Shown here: positions 16,590 through 25,773 of the stretch, piece after piece
Numbering within the stretch: position 1 is the stretch's first letter
Layout: every line of letters starts with the position of its first letter
Source: Oscillatoriophycideae cyanobacterium NC_groundwater_1537_Pr4_S-0.65um_50_18
GTDB taxonomy: Bacteria > Cyanobacteriota > Cyanobacteriia > Elainellales > Elainellaceae
DNA length: 64,000 nucleotides
Reading direction: 5' to 3'
NCBI GenBank assembly: GCA_016208305.1
Contig: JACQYI010000006.1
Location: 744,001-808,000 of the forward strand
Program-made: the position numbers and the translations under genes
Notes under the pieces: model-generated
Databases searched by the model: none
What the model was told of the DNA's origin: nothing
What the model saw: the letters and a program-made list of their open reading frames with translations, nothing else

Positions 16590-16967
16590 ATGAGCCAGCC
16601 CGATCAATCTGCGTTGAAAGCGCGAAATATATTAATCGCGATGTTTTCACTGCTCTGCATTTTGGATGTTGCTTTAGTCAGCATTGCGCAGGATCGATGG
16701 GCGATCGGTCGAATTTTACTAACTGCTGTCGTGATGTACTTTGTGATTCAGGGGCAAAAATGGGCAAAATGGCTTCTAGTAGGTATCTGTAGTTTATTAG
16801 TGCCCCTACTCATAGCACTGGTTTTTGCCCTGAGTTCCAAGCTCTCTACTCTTCTGATGGTTGGAAGCTTAATTATGGCTGTTCTCAGCACTTTGATCGT
16901 CATCTATATGGTCACCAGCAAAGATCTAAATCGTTATTTTTCGCATAAAAGAAGAGCTCACTCTTGA
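16590..16967 (+). CDS. small four-helix membrane protein, unknown
   Basis: A 125-aa protein from ATG 16590; an upstream in-frame ATG at 16527 lacks a good ribosome site and adds a non-hydrophobic Cys-rich segment. Four membrane helices are evident: ILIAMFSLLCILDVALVS, ILLTAVVMYFVIQG, WLLVGICSLLVPLLIALVFAL and LMVGSLIMAVLSTLIVIYMV. The C-terminus is basic (KDLNRYFSHKRRAHS), which suggests it faces the cytoplasm. I do not recognise the family. Confidence 0.6.
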   Translation: MSQPDQSALKARNILIAMFSLLCILDVALVSIAQDRWAIGRILLTAVVMYFVIQGQKWAKWLLVGICSLLVPLLIALVFALSSKLSTLLMVGSLIMAVLSTLIVIYMVTSKDLNRYFSHKRRAHS

Positions 16968-17420
16968 CGACCTGAGTAAAAATCAAGATACTCTTTATTT
17001 CGCTGAGTGCGATCGGCAAAGTAGTCAAAATCGAAAACGGATTAGAGTACGATTTAGAGATTGAAAGTGTGAAGCTTTTCAATCTCATTTTGGCAGCCCA
17101 AGTACCACATTGCACTACTACCAAGTGAATTTATGCGTTCTCGCTAAACTGAATCTTTATTTAAGCCTTTATTTAAGCCAGAGTGCTGCAAAGTATGGGT
17201 CTTACAAAAGTTTTTATTAAAGCAGACTTCTTTCAGCATTTTCACGTAGATCGCTTGTGAACATTAGTGAGTAGATTAAGAATTAAGCCTATAGACTTAG
17301 TTAAACTCATCCAAGAGACATATTCCAAAGTGTCAATGGCTAAACTATCCTAGTACTAGGGTGTGAATTGCGAGATAACTGGTCAAGATATACTTAAAAA
17401 TACGCATTATTTTTATACCT
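16968..17420. other. gene-free AT-rich intergenic region
   Basis: No gene can be supported in these 453 bp. TTTATTTAAGCC occurs twice near 17157-17175. Almost no HIP1 octamer is present. The last 60 bp must hold the promoter of the 130-aa gene; TATACT at about 17390 is a possible -10. Confidence 0.4.
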
Positions 17421-17813
17421 TTGGACACTTCAAATCCCTTAAACACCTCCACCTCAAACGCTTCTGAGAGAACCATCGAAATCACAGCAGATGTTTCTGA
17501 AGAACTGCTGTTCGCTATTTGCGAATCGGTGGATGTGATTGCTTGTGAATGTCCTGGTTACTTGGCTCGGCTTTTGCGACAGGTGCAGGCGTTCCGGTCG
17601 TATACCAATAGCTGCATTGATCAGTTTCCTGAGGATGCTGAAACCCATCATTGGCTGAGCGATCGTGCCGAACAGGTTGAGAAAATTTTGTTTCAAACCG
17701 TGGTGGAGTTGATGCATAAAGAAAATCTCATCACTGACGACAACCAACTTTCGCTCGATCGCTTGTCCGATCGTGCTCGAACGATCGCCATTAAGCAAAT
17801 TGGTTGGTCTTAA
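17421..17813 (+). CDS. conserved hypothetical protein
   Basis: A 130-aa, all-helical, acidic protein with no signal peptide, membrane helix or catalytic motif. The only available early start is TTG at 17421. The core ADVSEELLFAICESVDVIACECPGYLARLLRQVQAFRSYT, with WLSDRAEQVEKIL and a C-terminal LSDRARTIAIKQIGW, gives the impression of a small helical-bundle adaptor. Its stop codon directly abuts the stop of the convergent gene, so the two transcripts must overlap at their 3' ends. Confidence 0.6.
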   Translation: MDTSNPLNTSTSNASERTIEITADVSEELLFAICESVDVIACECPGYLARLLRQVQAFRSYTNSCIDQFPEDAETHHWLSDRAEQVEKILFQTVVELMHKENLITDDNQLSLDRLSDRARTIAIKQIGWS

Positions 17814-18401
17814 CTAATGTCGTTGCGCAGCAGGGTATAGCCAAGATCTCAAAATCTTCGTTAGCCACGGCATCACCGGATAGGTCAACAACGCAGACAC
17901 AAACGTTACTGAAATCAGAAGTCCCAGCAATGAGGGAAGACCGCTGAGGATTGGATTCAGCAGAACGTTGGCTAGCAAAATTAGCGGATATACCGCCAGC
18001 ACACCTAAAATCACCTTTTTGTAATAGGCAGGCTGAGATGAGGTTGGGGAGGAATCAGTGGGCAAGGTAAACCACAGCTCAATACCGTTGGGTAACTGCT
18101 GGTGCGATCGCTTAGAGATAAGGTAACGCGACTTGGCCATCCACTGTCTATACAAAGATGAGGTTAGCCAGATTCTCAAATGAACGTAATTGTCGAATTT
18201 TACAATTACCACATACTCAGGATAAATGTGATCTCGCGGGCGAATCACCTCAACGCCTAAAAAGCCTTCAAATTGCTGAGCTGCATGATTAATTCCCCTC
18301 GTCCAATCTTCGTACTCTTGAATGCGATCGGGTTGTACGACTTCAGAAATGACTAACGTAATCGGTTCAGAGGATGGGGAGTTTTGCATCAGGGTTGGCA
18401 T
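17814..18401 (-). CDS. ABM-domain membrane protein
   Basis: A 195-aa protein. Residues about 12-105 match an antibiotic-biosynthesis-monooxygenase-like ferredoxin fold (ITLVISEVVQPDRIQEYEDW, GFLGVEVIRPRDHIYPEYVVIVKFDN). Two membrane helices follow, about 128-148 and 155-180. I recall this combination as a conserved hypothetical in cyanobacteria and proteobacteria, with an unknown substrate. An in-frame Met at residue 5 is an alternative start. The gene is convergent with its right neighbour, with no bases between the stop codons. Confidence 0.7.
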   Translation of the reverse strand: MPTLMQNSPSSEPITLVISEVVQPDRIQEYEDWTRGINHAAQQFEGFLGVEVIRPRDHIYPEYVVIVKFDNYVHLRIWLTSSLYRQWMAKSRYLISKRSHQQLPNGIELWFTLPTDSSPTSSQPAYYKKVILGVLAVYPLILLANVLLNPILSGLPSLLGLLISVTFVSALLTYPVMPWLTKILRSWLYPAAQRH

Positions 18402-18502
18402 CAGGGTTTGCGTAAGAATTTGTGCGTTTGGCGTTCATTATTGGCAAATCACTTGCGACCCATAAACCTCTTGCATAAGTCACGTAGCTTGCTTCCCGCA
18501 GG

Positions 18503-18527
18503 GTAACCCAACGCCCGCATGGGTTAC
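18503..18527. repeat. interspersed palindrome GTAACCCA/TGGGTTAC
   Basis: GTAACCCA (18503-18510) and TGGGTTAC (18520-18527) flank a 9-base loop in the sequence context GCTTGCTTCCCGCAGG, which resembles known interspersed repeats of cyanobacterial genomes. A partial relative (GCGTAACCCG, GTGTAACCCG) appears at 63909-63932. Confidence 0.5.
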
Positions 18528-18684
18528 GCGATCAAACTCATCCTACAATTCATTTCACCCACCTACCTATCACGGGCTTGGTGAAATATTAAATTGTCGT
18601 AAGAATATAATATTTGACTCCGCTGGGGCGGTATGGTTGCATACAGCTTAAATTTAGTTCAATCTAAATCAGAACTTTAAACTA

Positions 18685-20253
18685 ATGCTCAAGCCCAATA
18701 GCTTGCCCCTATTTTTGGGACTGTTAGTCAGTTCTACCCTGGTCGTTTCGCGGGTTGTTGCACAAGAATCTCCCATTGCCCGCACCGCTCAACAGCCTGA
18801 AGCTCTGGTTGCAGAATGGTTTGAGAAATATCGCGATCGCCCTCCCATGCTGCGGGCATTTGTGCAGCGCATGCCCAAAGGCGGCGACATTCACAGCCAC
18901 CTGAGCGGAGCGGTCTATGCCGAGCATTATTTAGAATGGGCCGCCGCCGATGGCTATTGTGTCGATCCTCAAGCTGAGACATTGATCGAACCGAGTGCCT
19001 GCGGTCAAGACAGTAATTACTTTCCAGCCTCGCAGCTCTTTAGCAATACAGTCACCTACGATGCTTTGGTGAACAACTGGTCTACCCGCAACCTGCCCTT
19101 TGCAGGGCAATCTGGACATGATCAGTTTTTTCAAGCCTTTGGCAATTTCTCCCCCATCTCTGATTCGGCCACCCGCCAAGATGACATGGTGGCAGAAGTC
19201 GCGAACCGGGCAGCTTCTCAACACATTTCCTACCTAGAGCTGATGTTAACGACTGAGGGCAGCGCCGTTCGTCAATTGGGGCGAGAGGTCAGTTGGAATC
19301 GAGACTTTGCCCAGTTTCGTCAGCAACTACTCGATCGCGGCCTCCTGGATCGGGTGGCTAAAGGCAGCCAACAGATTGCTGATCTAGAGCGTCAAGTTGC
19401 AGCAACGTTAGGGTGTAGAACGGCATCGGCACAGCCTGGATGTGACGTGACGGTGCGGTATTTGCAGCAAACAACCAGGACGCGATCGCCCCAAGAGGTT
19501 TTTGCTCAACTTATCTATGCTTTTGAGCTAGCCAAAGCGGATGCGCGAGTCGTGGGCATTAATTTAGTGGCTCCAGAAGATCACCCGGTTGCCCTGCGAG
19601 ACTACACCCTGCAAATGGAGATGCTGAAATTTCTCCATGACCAATTTCCGCAAGTGAAAGTTGCCCTGCATGCGGGGGAATTGACTCTAGGACTTGTGCC
19701 ACCTGATGACCTGCGTTTTCATATTCGTCAGGCTGTAGAAGTAGCTCAGGCTCAGCGAATCGGACATGGGGTAGACATTTTCTACGAAGACGATCCCTTT
19801 GAGCTAATGGCAGAGATGCGACGGCGCGGCGTACTGGTAGAAATTTGCCTCACCAGCAACGAGGTAATTTTGAATGTGCAGGGTCAAGAGCATCCTTTTC
19901 AGCAATATTGGGCGGCTGGTGTGCCGATCGCCCTGGCTTCAGATGATGAAGGGATTTCTCGAATTGATCTGAGCAACGAATTTCTAGTCGCAGCACTGAG
20001 ATACAACTTGGGCTATCGAGATCTGAAGCGGCTGGCGCGTAATAGCCTAGAGTACAGCTTTTCGCCCGGACAAAGCCTCTGGCAAGCTCCTGATTTTGGC
20101 GCGATCGCGTCTGTGTGTGCCGAAGATATACCGGGTTCGACTAATCTCTCTCAAGGCTGCACTACATTTCTGCAAGAAAGCGATCGGGCAAGGAGCCAAT
20201 GGCAGCTAGAGTCCCAATTTGCCGAATTTGAATCTCTTAATTGGTGGCGTTGA
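18685..20253 (+). CDS. exported adenosine-deaminase-like protein
   Basis: A 522-aa amidohydrolase of the adenosine/AMP deaminase superfamily, most like the secreted ADGF/CECR1 type. A signal peptide covers about residues 1-26 (LFLGLLVSSTLVVSRVVAQ). Metal and catalytic motifs are present: H70 and H72 in GGDIHSHLSGA, HAGE at 329-332, RIGHGVD with H361, and ASDDEG with D420 and D421. These match the zinc-dependent deamination site. Probable role: periplasmic or extracellular purine nucleoside deamination for nitrogen or purine scavenging; substrate unproven. Four Cys in the mature part could form disulphides. Confidence 0.88.
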   Translation: MLKPNSLPLFLGLLVSSTLVVSRVVAQESPIARTAQQPEALVAEWFEKYRDRPPMLRAFVQRMPKGGDIHSHLSGAVYAEHYLEWAAADGYCVDPQAETLIEPSACGQDSNYFPASQLFSNTVTYDALVNNWSTRNLPFAGQSGHDQFFQAFGNFSPISDSATRQDDMVAEVANRAASQHISYLELMLTTEGSAVRQLGREVSWNRDFAQFRQQLLDRGLLDRVAKGSQQIADLERQVAATLGCRTASAQPGCDVTVRYLQQTTRTRSPQEVFAQLIYAFELAKADARVVGINLVAPEDHPVALRDYTLQMEMLKFLHDQFPQVKVALHAGELTLGLVPPDDLRFHIRQAVEVAQAQRIGHGVDIFYEDDPFELMAEMRRRGVLVEICLTSNEVILNVQGQEHPFQQYWAAGVPIALASDDEGISRIDLSNEFLVAALRYNLGYRDLKRLARNSLEYSFSPGQSLWQAPDFGAIASVCAEDIPGSTNLSQGCTTFLQESDRARSQWQLESQFAEFESLNWWR

Positions 20254-20588
20254 AGCAGCGTTGAGACAGCCATTCATTTCCCTAAACATCACTCCCGCAA
20301 AGCTCCCAGAAAGCTCCCAGAAAAACAAACTAGACATGTAAGTCAACTCACTACCCTCCCCCACCCTCCCAAAGTCTGAATTAGATAACAGCCAGCACCC
20401 TAACCATTACAACGACCTTAAGAAATTCGATCGCAAATTTGGGAAATGTTAGGTTAAATCCACTACGCTACAGGCAAAGCGAGTTTGAATCCGGCGAGTG
20501 CCCATGCCCCTACATCAGCAAACTCACCGTTGAACTCAAGCCGCCACGTACCAGCGTCAGGATTAACGTACCAATTCTGGCGAAACCC
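20254..20588. other. intergenic region before the SPFH gene
   Basis: No gene is supported in these 335 bp. AGCTCCCAGAA is directly repeated near 20296-20320. The frame of the next gene stays open back to a TTG at 20439, but that extension lacks ribosome-site and composition support. Confidence 0.4.
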
Positions 20589-22727
20589 ATGAAATTGCTT
20601 CAATTGACCGCTAGCGATCGCGTTACTTTCTCTCGCATTCCTGATCGATTTGTCCGATCTGCCTTATCCCTAGCGACCTCATTGGCTGCCGTAGCCGCGA
20701 TCGGCTCCGCAACCAGTCCTACCTTGGCTCAAGGCATAGCGCCCGGTGCATCTAGCCTGATTCCTCAAGCTGCCTCTGTTGAATCTCAATCTCCCATCGC
20801 TCAATCTCCCATTTCTCAAGATCCGATCATTCAAGCTCCGATTGCCCAAGCACCGACTCAGAGTGGGTTAGGGCTTTCCTGGCTGTTGATTCCGGTTGGG
20901 GTACTGGGGGGTATGGCGATCGCCGCTTCCTGTGCTGGGTTAGTCGTGATTAGCGAGCGCGAAGTTGGGATTATTGTCAAAAAAGTTTCGTTTGCCGGAA
21001 AGCAATTGCCCCCAGGAAGGCTGGTCGCGCTTAACGGTGAGGCGGGCTACCAGGCAGATACCTTGGCTCCTGGCTGGCACTGGGGCTACTGGCCCTGGCA
21101 GTATAGCGTCCGCAAAGAATCTGTAGTGGTCGTGCCCCAAGGCGAAATTGCCCTGATTGTCGCCAATGACGGCGACTCTATCCCCCTAGAGCGCATTTTG
21201 GGCAAAGTTGTCGAATGCGATAACTTTCAAAATGCCCGCGAGTTCTTGACAAACAACGGTGAAAAAGGGCGGCAAGTCGGATTTTTGACGGCAGGCAGCT
21301 ACCGGATTAATACGGCTCTGTTTAAGGTGATTACGGCTGCGAATGCCAGCAGCCATGATATGCAGCCCGAAGATCTCGCCGTTTATTCGCTCCAGTCCGA
21401 CAAGGTAGGCGTGGTTACAACCCTTGCGGGTGCGCCGATCGACCCAGGTGAAATTGCTGGACATCTGATTGACAATCACGACAACTTCCAAAGCGGGCAA
21501 AAATTTATTGAGCAAGGGGGGCAACGCGGATTACAGCAGCAGATCTTGCTGTCTGGCTCCTGGAATCTTAACCCCTGGTTTGTCCGGGTAGAGCAGGTGC
21601 CCATGACCGAAATTCCCATTGGCTATGTAGGAGTCGTCGTTTCCTTTGTGGGCGATTCGGAAGATGATGTCAGCGGTGCCGCTTTTACCCACGGCAATCT
21701 GGTGAAAGCAGGTAACAAAGGGGTGTGGGTAGAGCCACTCTATCCCGGTAAACACCCGATCAACACGCGAGTGATGAAAGTGGAATTGGTGCCAACCATC
21801 AATATTGTGCTCAACTGGTCAAGCCGCACCGAGCGCCACAAGTATGATGCCAACCTAGAAGCCTTGCGGGTGCGATCGAATGATGGCTTTGCCTTTGACC
21901 TCGAAGTTTCGCAAATTATCCATGTTGGCGCACTAGATGCCCCCAAGGTGATTTCGCGCGTCGGCTCTATGCAAAACCTAGTGGATAACGTCCTAGAACC
22001 CAGCGTCGGCAACTATTTCCGCAACTCAGCCCAAGACTATACCGTCCTAGATTTTCTCAACGCCCGTAGCGAACGCCAAACCGAAGCCGCAGACTACATC
22101 AAAACCGCCCTTCGCAGCTATGACGTACAGGCGATCGACACCTTGATTGGCGACATTCAGCCCCCGGCAGAACTAATGCAAACCCAGATCGATCGCAAGA
22201 TGGCCGAGGAGCAGCGCAAAACGTTTGAAGTGCAGCAGATGGCGCAAGCCCAACGGCAGATGCTCGTGCGCGAAACCTCTCTAGCCGACATTCAGCAAGA
22301 GCTAGTCAAGTCGGAACAGAGCGTCACCATTGCCGAACTAAAATCCAACGCCCAAATCAAACATGCGACAGGCGAAGCCGAATCCATCCGCCTTAAAGCC
22401 TTGGGTGAAGCCTCAGCCATTCGCGAAACCGGCAACGCCAAAGCCGAAACCTATCGCGCCGGAGTCGAAGCCCTCGGCGAACACAACTACACCGCCATGC
22501 AGGTCATGCAAATTATTGGCGATCGCCAGGTACGCCTAATCCCCGATGTCATGGTCGGCGGCAGCAACGGCAGCGGCGGCAGCGGACTCGTAGACGGCTT
22601 ACTCTCCCTCATCCTCTGGAACCAGACCGGACACCCACCCTTCGACCCCAAACAGCCTATGGTGCCTCTCACAGAAGCTGAGAGCAAACCCACCCGCAAC
22701 GGCATAGCCAATAGCGATCACCAGTAG
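20589..22727 (+). CDS. SPFH/flotillin-like membrane protein
   Basis: A 712-aa protein from ATG 20589. Residues about 22-48 look like a signal segment; 67-90 is a short repeat (SPIAQ, SPISQ, APIAQ); 97-122 is a membrane helix. The SPFH/band-7 region runs from ISEREVGIIVKK through RVMKVELVPTINIVLNW and LEVSQIIHVGALDAPKVISRVGSMQNLVDNV. A C-terminal coiled coil (EEQRKTFEVQQMAQAQRQ) ends in the flotillin-type ATGEAESIRLKALGEASAIRETG. Flotillins scaffold membrane microdomains as oligomers. It is longer than standard flotillins (about 400-500 aa) because of the N-terminal part and an extra band-7-like region. Client proteins unknown. Confidence 0.88.
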   Translation: MKLLQLTASDRVTFSRIPDRFVRSALSLATSLAAVAAIGSATSPTLAQGIAPGASSLIPQAASVESQSPIAQSPISQDPIIQAPIAQAPTQSGLGLSWLLIPVGVLGGMAIAASCAGLVVISEREVGIIVKKVSFAGKQLPPGRLVALNGEAGYQADTLAPGWHWGYWPWQYSVRKESVVVVPQGEIALIVANDGDSIPLERILGKVVECDNFQNAREFLTNNGEKGRQVGFLTAGSYRINTALFKVITAANASSHDMQPEDLAVYSLQSDKVGVVTTLAGAPIDPGEIAGHLIDNHDNFQSGQKFIEQGGQRGLQQQILLSGSWNLNPWFVRVEQVPMTEIPIGYVGVVVSFVGDSEDDVSGAAFTHGNLVKAGNKGVWVEPLYPGKHPINTRVMKVELVPTINIVLNWSSRTERHKYDANLEALRVRSNDGFAFDLEVSQIIHVGALDAPKVISRVGSMQNLVDNVLEPSVGNYFRNSAQDYTVLDFLNARSERQTEAADYIKTALRSYDVQAIDTLIGDIQPPAELMQTQIDRKMAEEQRKTFEVQQMAQAQRQMLVRETSLADIQQELVKSEQSVTIAELKSNAQIKHATGEAESIRLKALGEASAIRETGNAKAETYRAGVEALGEHNYTAMQVMQIIGDRQVRLIPDVMVGGSNGSGGSGLVDGLLSLILWNQTGHPPFDPKQPMVPLTEAESKPTRNGIANSDHQ

Positions 22728-22812
22728 GGACTTTAAAAGTAACCCCCCTGACTCCTATCCAATGCGAAGCGCCCTCTCCAGCTCATCCACCATCCCTTGT
22801 GGAGGGGGTGTG

Positions 22813-22857
22813 GGGGACGCACCCGTCCCCTGCCGGGGGTTTGGGGGAGACCCCCAA
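22813..22857. repeat. two GC-rich hairpins in the leader of the kinase gene
   Basis: GGGGAC (22813-22818) pairs with GTCCCC (22825-22830), and TTGGGGG (22841-22847) pairs with CCCCCAA (22851-22857) around AGA. They end 20 bp before the kinase ATG and could terminate upstream transcription or mask the ribosome site. G-runs on the plus strand are long. Confidence 0.55.
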
Positions 22858-22876
22858 GGCTGTTTAGCTTTTCTCT

Positions 22877-24700
22877 ATGACCTACTGCACAAACCCCAAC
22901 TGCCCAGAACCGCAAAACTCCGACACCCCTCCCACCTGCCACACCTGCGGCTCCTCCCTCCAGCTCAACGATCGCTACTTCGCCCTGCAACTTCTAGGCC
23001 AAGGAGCCTGCGAACGAACCTTCTTAGCGATCGATACACAGAACAACTCTATAAACTACAACTCTACAAACTGCGTTATTAAACAAATTTTCTGCTCAGC
23101 CACCTCTGCACCCGGAGCCGCGATCGCTCTGCCGCCAGAGATACAGCATCTACAGGCATTGAGCAACCATCCACAAATTCCCAGCCTCATCGATGCCTTC
23201 GAGCAAGCAGGTCAACTTTATCTCGTTCAAGACTGGATCGATGGGCAAAACTTAGCAATCGTCCTTCAGCAACAAGGAAGCTTCAGCGAACCGCAAATCT
23301 GGCGGCTGTTGACCGAGCTACTGCCCCTGCTACATCTGACCCATCAACATCAGCTGATTCACCAAGACATCAAGCCAGAAAACATCATTCAGACGCCAAA
23401 ACACTTTTTCCTCGTAGACTTTAGCGCAGCAATCGGCGTTGTCTCAGCCGCACCCCCCAGAGGCAGTCCCGAATATGCAGCTCCTGAGCAGACGCAAGGC
23501 AAAGCCACCTACGCCAGCGATTTGTACAGCCTAGGCGTAACCTGCATCCACCTGCTGACCGAAGTTTCGCCATTTGATTTGTATGACACCCTCAACGATT
23601 GCTGGATTTGGCGTTCCTGCCTACCTCAGCCCGTTAGCGATCGCCTAGCGCAGATCTTAGATCATCTGATCCAGCATCAGGTTAGTTCCAGGTTTCAGAC
23701 AGCCGCTCAGGTCATGGCAGCAATGGGTCTTAGAAGCCCGATTGCCCGTACCCGCGAAACGCCCGCTTACACTCCCCGCCATTCCAGACAAGCGCAGGGT
23801 GCCGTGAACACGATCGCACTCTGCCCTATCGCCCCTACCCTCGCCAGCGCAGGAGACAATAAGGCCATCTATCTCTGGGATTTAACCACCCAACAGCGTC
23901 CGGTCAAGTTGCCCGCACAGGGCGTGCGATCGCTGCTTTTTGCCCCCGATGGCAAGACCTTAATCAGCGCAGGAGATGATAAAACCATCCGCCTATGGGA
24001 TTGGCAATCAGGTAAGCCGCTGACTGCCTTCGTTGGGCACACCGCTTCTATACGATCGCTTGCCCTCAGCCCAGACGGCAAAACGCTCGCCAGCGCTGGC
24101 TGGGATAAAACCGTCCGCCTGTGGGATTGGCAATCAGGTGAGCTAATCCAGGTTTGGCGACATGGGCTTCAGGTAACGGCAGTGGCCTTTAGCCCAAATG
24201 GTGAATGGATAGCTAGCGCCAGCTGCGATCGCACCGTGCGGCTCTGGCAATTGCCTCAGCCAGATCAGCAGCTAGACCAACCTATCGTTCTCTCAGGCCA
24301 TACTTGGGCAGTGCTGACCGTCGCCTTTAGCCCAGACAGCCAAATCTTGGCAACAGGCAGTGAAGACAACAGCATCAAACTGTGGGAAGTGCAAACCGGA
24401 CGCTTGCTCCAGACCTTGACCGAACACTCTTGGGCAATTGCCGCACTTGCCTTTAGCCCCGACGGCAAAACCCTGATCAGCGCTAGCTGGGACAAAACCA
24501 TCAAACTGTGGGAAATCGCCAGCGGCAGACTGCAAGCTTCGCTGCTGGGTCACACAGATTCGGTCAATGCGATCGCAGTGCGCCCAGCAGCAGCGGGCTT
24601 CCCAGCAGGCTATGAGATTTTTAGCGGCAGCCGAGATCAATCGATTCACCAATGGCTGATTGAGCATCCTTCCAGATTCAAGCCTAAAACCTCACCTTAG
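22877..24700 (+). CDS. Ser/Thr protein kinase with WD40 propeller
   Basis: A 607-aa cytoplasmic kinase. Residues 4-24 hold a four-Cys zinc element (C4, C9, C21, C24), common in cyanobacterial kinases. The kinase domain covers about 33-285: Gly loop LLGQGACERTF, Lys in VIKQ (K69), catalytic HQDIKPENII (D164, N169) and DFS at 181-183 in place of DFG. Seven WD40 repeats (about 310-600; LSPDGKTLASAG, DKTVRLWDW) form one beta-propeller, presumably for substrate or partner binding. The HRD-to-HQD and DFG-to-DFS changes are mild and activity seems plausible. Target unknown. Confidence 0.93.
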   Translation: MTYCTNPNCPEPQNSDTPPTCHTCGSSLQLNDRYFALQLLGQGACERTFLAIDTQNNSINYNSTNCVIKQIFCSATSAPGAAIALPPEIQHLQALSNHPQIPSLIDAFEQAGQLYLVQDWIDGQNLAIVLQQQGSFSEPQIWRLLTELLPLLHLTHQHQLIHQDIKPENIIQTPKHFFLVDFSAAIGVVSAAPPRGSPEYAAPEQTQGKATYASDLYSLGVTCIHLLTEVSPFDLYDTLNDCWIWRSCLPQPVSDRLAQILDHLIQHQVSSRFQTAAQVMAAMGLRSPIARTRETPAYTPRHSRQAQGAVNTIALCPIAPTLASAGDNKAIYLWDLTTQQRPVKLPAQGVRSLLFAPDGKTLISAGDDKTIRLWDWQSGKPLTAFVGHTASIRSLALSPDGKTLASAGWDKTVRLWDWQSGELIQVWRHGLQVTAVAFSPNGEWIASASCDRTVRLWQLPQPDQQLDQPIVLSGHTWAVLTVAFSPDSQILATGSEDNSIKLWEVQTGRLLQTLTEHSWAIAALAFSPDGKTLISASWDKTIKLWEIASGRLQASLLGHTDSVNAIAVRPAAAGFPAGYEIFSGSRDQSIHQWLIEHPSRFKPKTSP

Positions 24701-24746
24701 AATGGCAAGATGGAAAGGTTAGTGCGCCAACCATCACAACTCGACT

Positions 24747-25610
24747 ATGACAACGATTTGGGAGTTAGATTTTTACTCACGCCCCGTCCTGGACGACAAC
24801 CAGAAAAAGCTGTGGGAAGTGCTGATCTGCGAGAGTCCGGCAGATGTAAAAACGCAATCGGCCGATCTGTTCCGCTACTCCCAATTTTTCCGCAACACAG
24901 AAGTCAACTCAGTTTCACTGCGATCGGCACTCAAAGCGGCTCTCGATCAAGCTCCTAAACCGCCCGATAAAGTGCGATTCTTTCGTCGTCAGATGAACAA
25001 TATGATCACTAAAGCCTGCGAAGATGCGGGCATTCCAGCCACTTCTAGTCGGCGGACGCTAGCGCTAAACCAGTGGATTGAAGAGCGATCGCAGACCTAT
25101 TACCCAACCTTGCCTAATTATCAGGCCAGCAGCAATGCCTCAGTCGCCATGCCCGACATGCCTGCTCAGACATTGCCAGATGCTCTGATTGGCGAAAAGT
25201 GGGCTTTTGTCACCCTCGAAGCCAGCGCCTTTGACGAAATGACAGAATGGGAGATTGGCTTTAGCGAATCCTTCCCCCCTGCCATGTTTGGCGTTAGCCC
25301 AGAGACGCCCATCCCCGGCTTAATTATTTACTCTTCTCGGGCATTGCCCTTGGCCGCCTGGATGTCAGGTCTGGAGCTTGCCTGTGTCCGATACAGCAAA
25401 GAATCTCCGACTCAGCTCGTGCTCGAAACAGGCGCAAACGAGGCTTGGATTTTGGCAAATCTGCCCACGCCACCCCTGCAAGCAGAAGCTCAAAGCTTTG
25501 AAACCACTAAGCAAAAAGCCAATCGGATTCACTTTGTAGCAGTGCAGGCTGATCCCAGCTCAGAGGCTTTTGCTGGGTTTTGGATGATGCAAGAATTGAA
25601 TCTAGCCTAA
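24747..25610 (+). CDS. Tab2/Atab2-family RNA-binding protein
   Basis: A 287-aa protein of the DUF1092/Tab2 family. The N-terminus TTIWELDFYSRPVLDDNQKKLWEVLICES is the family hallmark, as are RFFRRQMNNMITKACEDAGI and the C-terminal FAGFWMMQELNLA. In Chlamydomonas and Arabidopsis, Tab2/Atab2 binds psaB mRNA and is needed for its translation and photosystem I assembly; the cyanobacterial role is inferred to be similar. It starts 46 bp after the kinase gene, so cotranscription is possible. Confidence 0.92.
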   Translation: MTTIWELDFYSRPVLDDNQKKLWEVLICESPADVKTQSADLFRYSQFFRNTEVNSVSLRSALKAALDQAPKPPDKVRFFRRQMNNMITKACEDAGIPATSSRRTLALNQWIEERSQTYYPTLPNYQASSNASVAMPDMPAQTLPDALIGEKWAFVTLEASAFDEMTEWEIGFSESFPPAMFGVSPETPIPGLIIYSSRALPLAAWMSGLELACVRYSKESPTQLVLETGANEAWILANLPTPPLQAEAQSFETTKQKANRIHFVAVQADPSSEAFAGFWMMQELNLA

Positions 25611-25773
25611 TGTACCGTGATCCCGGAAGATAGTTAGAGAACCTGACCACAATTTAGCGCTGCGACTTTGAGCGCTCCCATACCTAGCGCTGTCCAGTTG
25701 CGTCACCCTTGCAGTTGCGTAACGGGTTTTCTAGTGCCTATGACCTTTGCCCAGTCCTATCGACAGATTCCGT

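Noticed and set aside
20470-20510. T-arm-like GAGTTTGAATCC as part of a tRNA
   Set aside because: No matching acceptor, D or anticodon arms around it.
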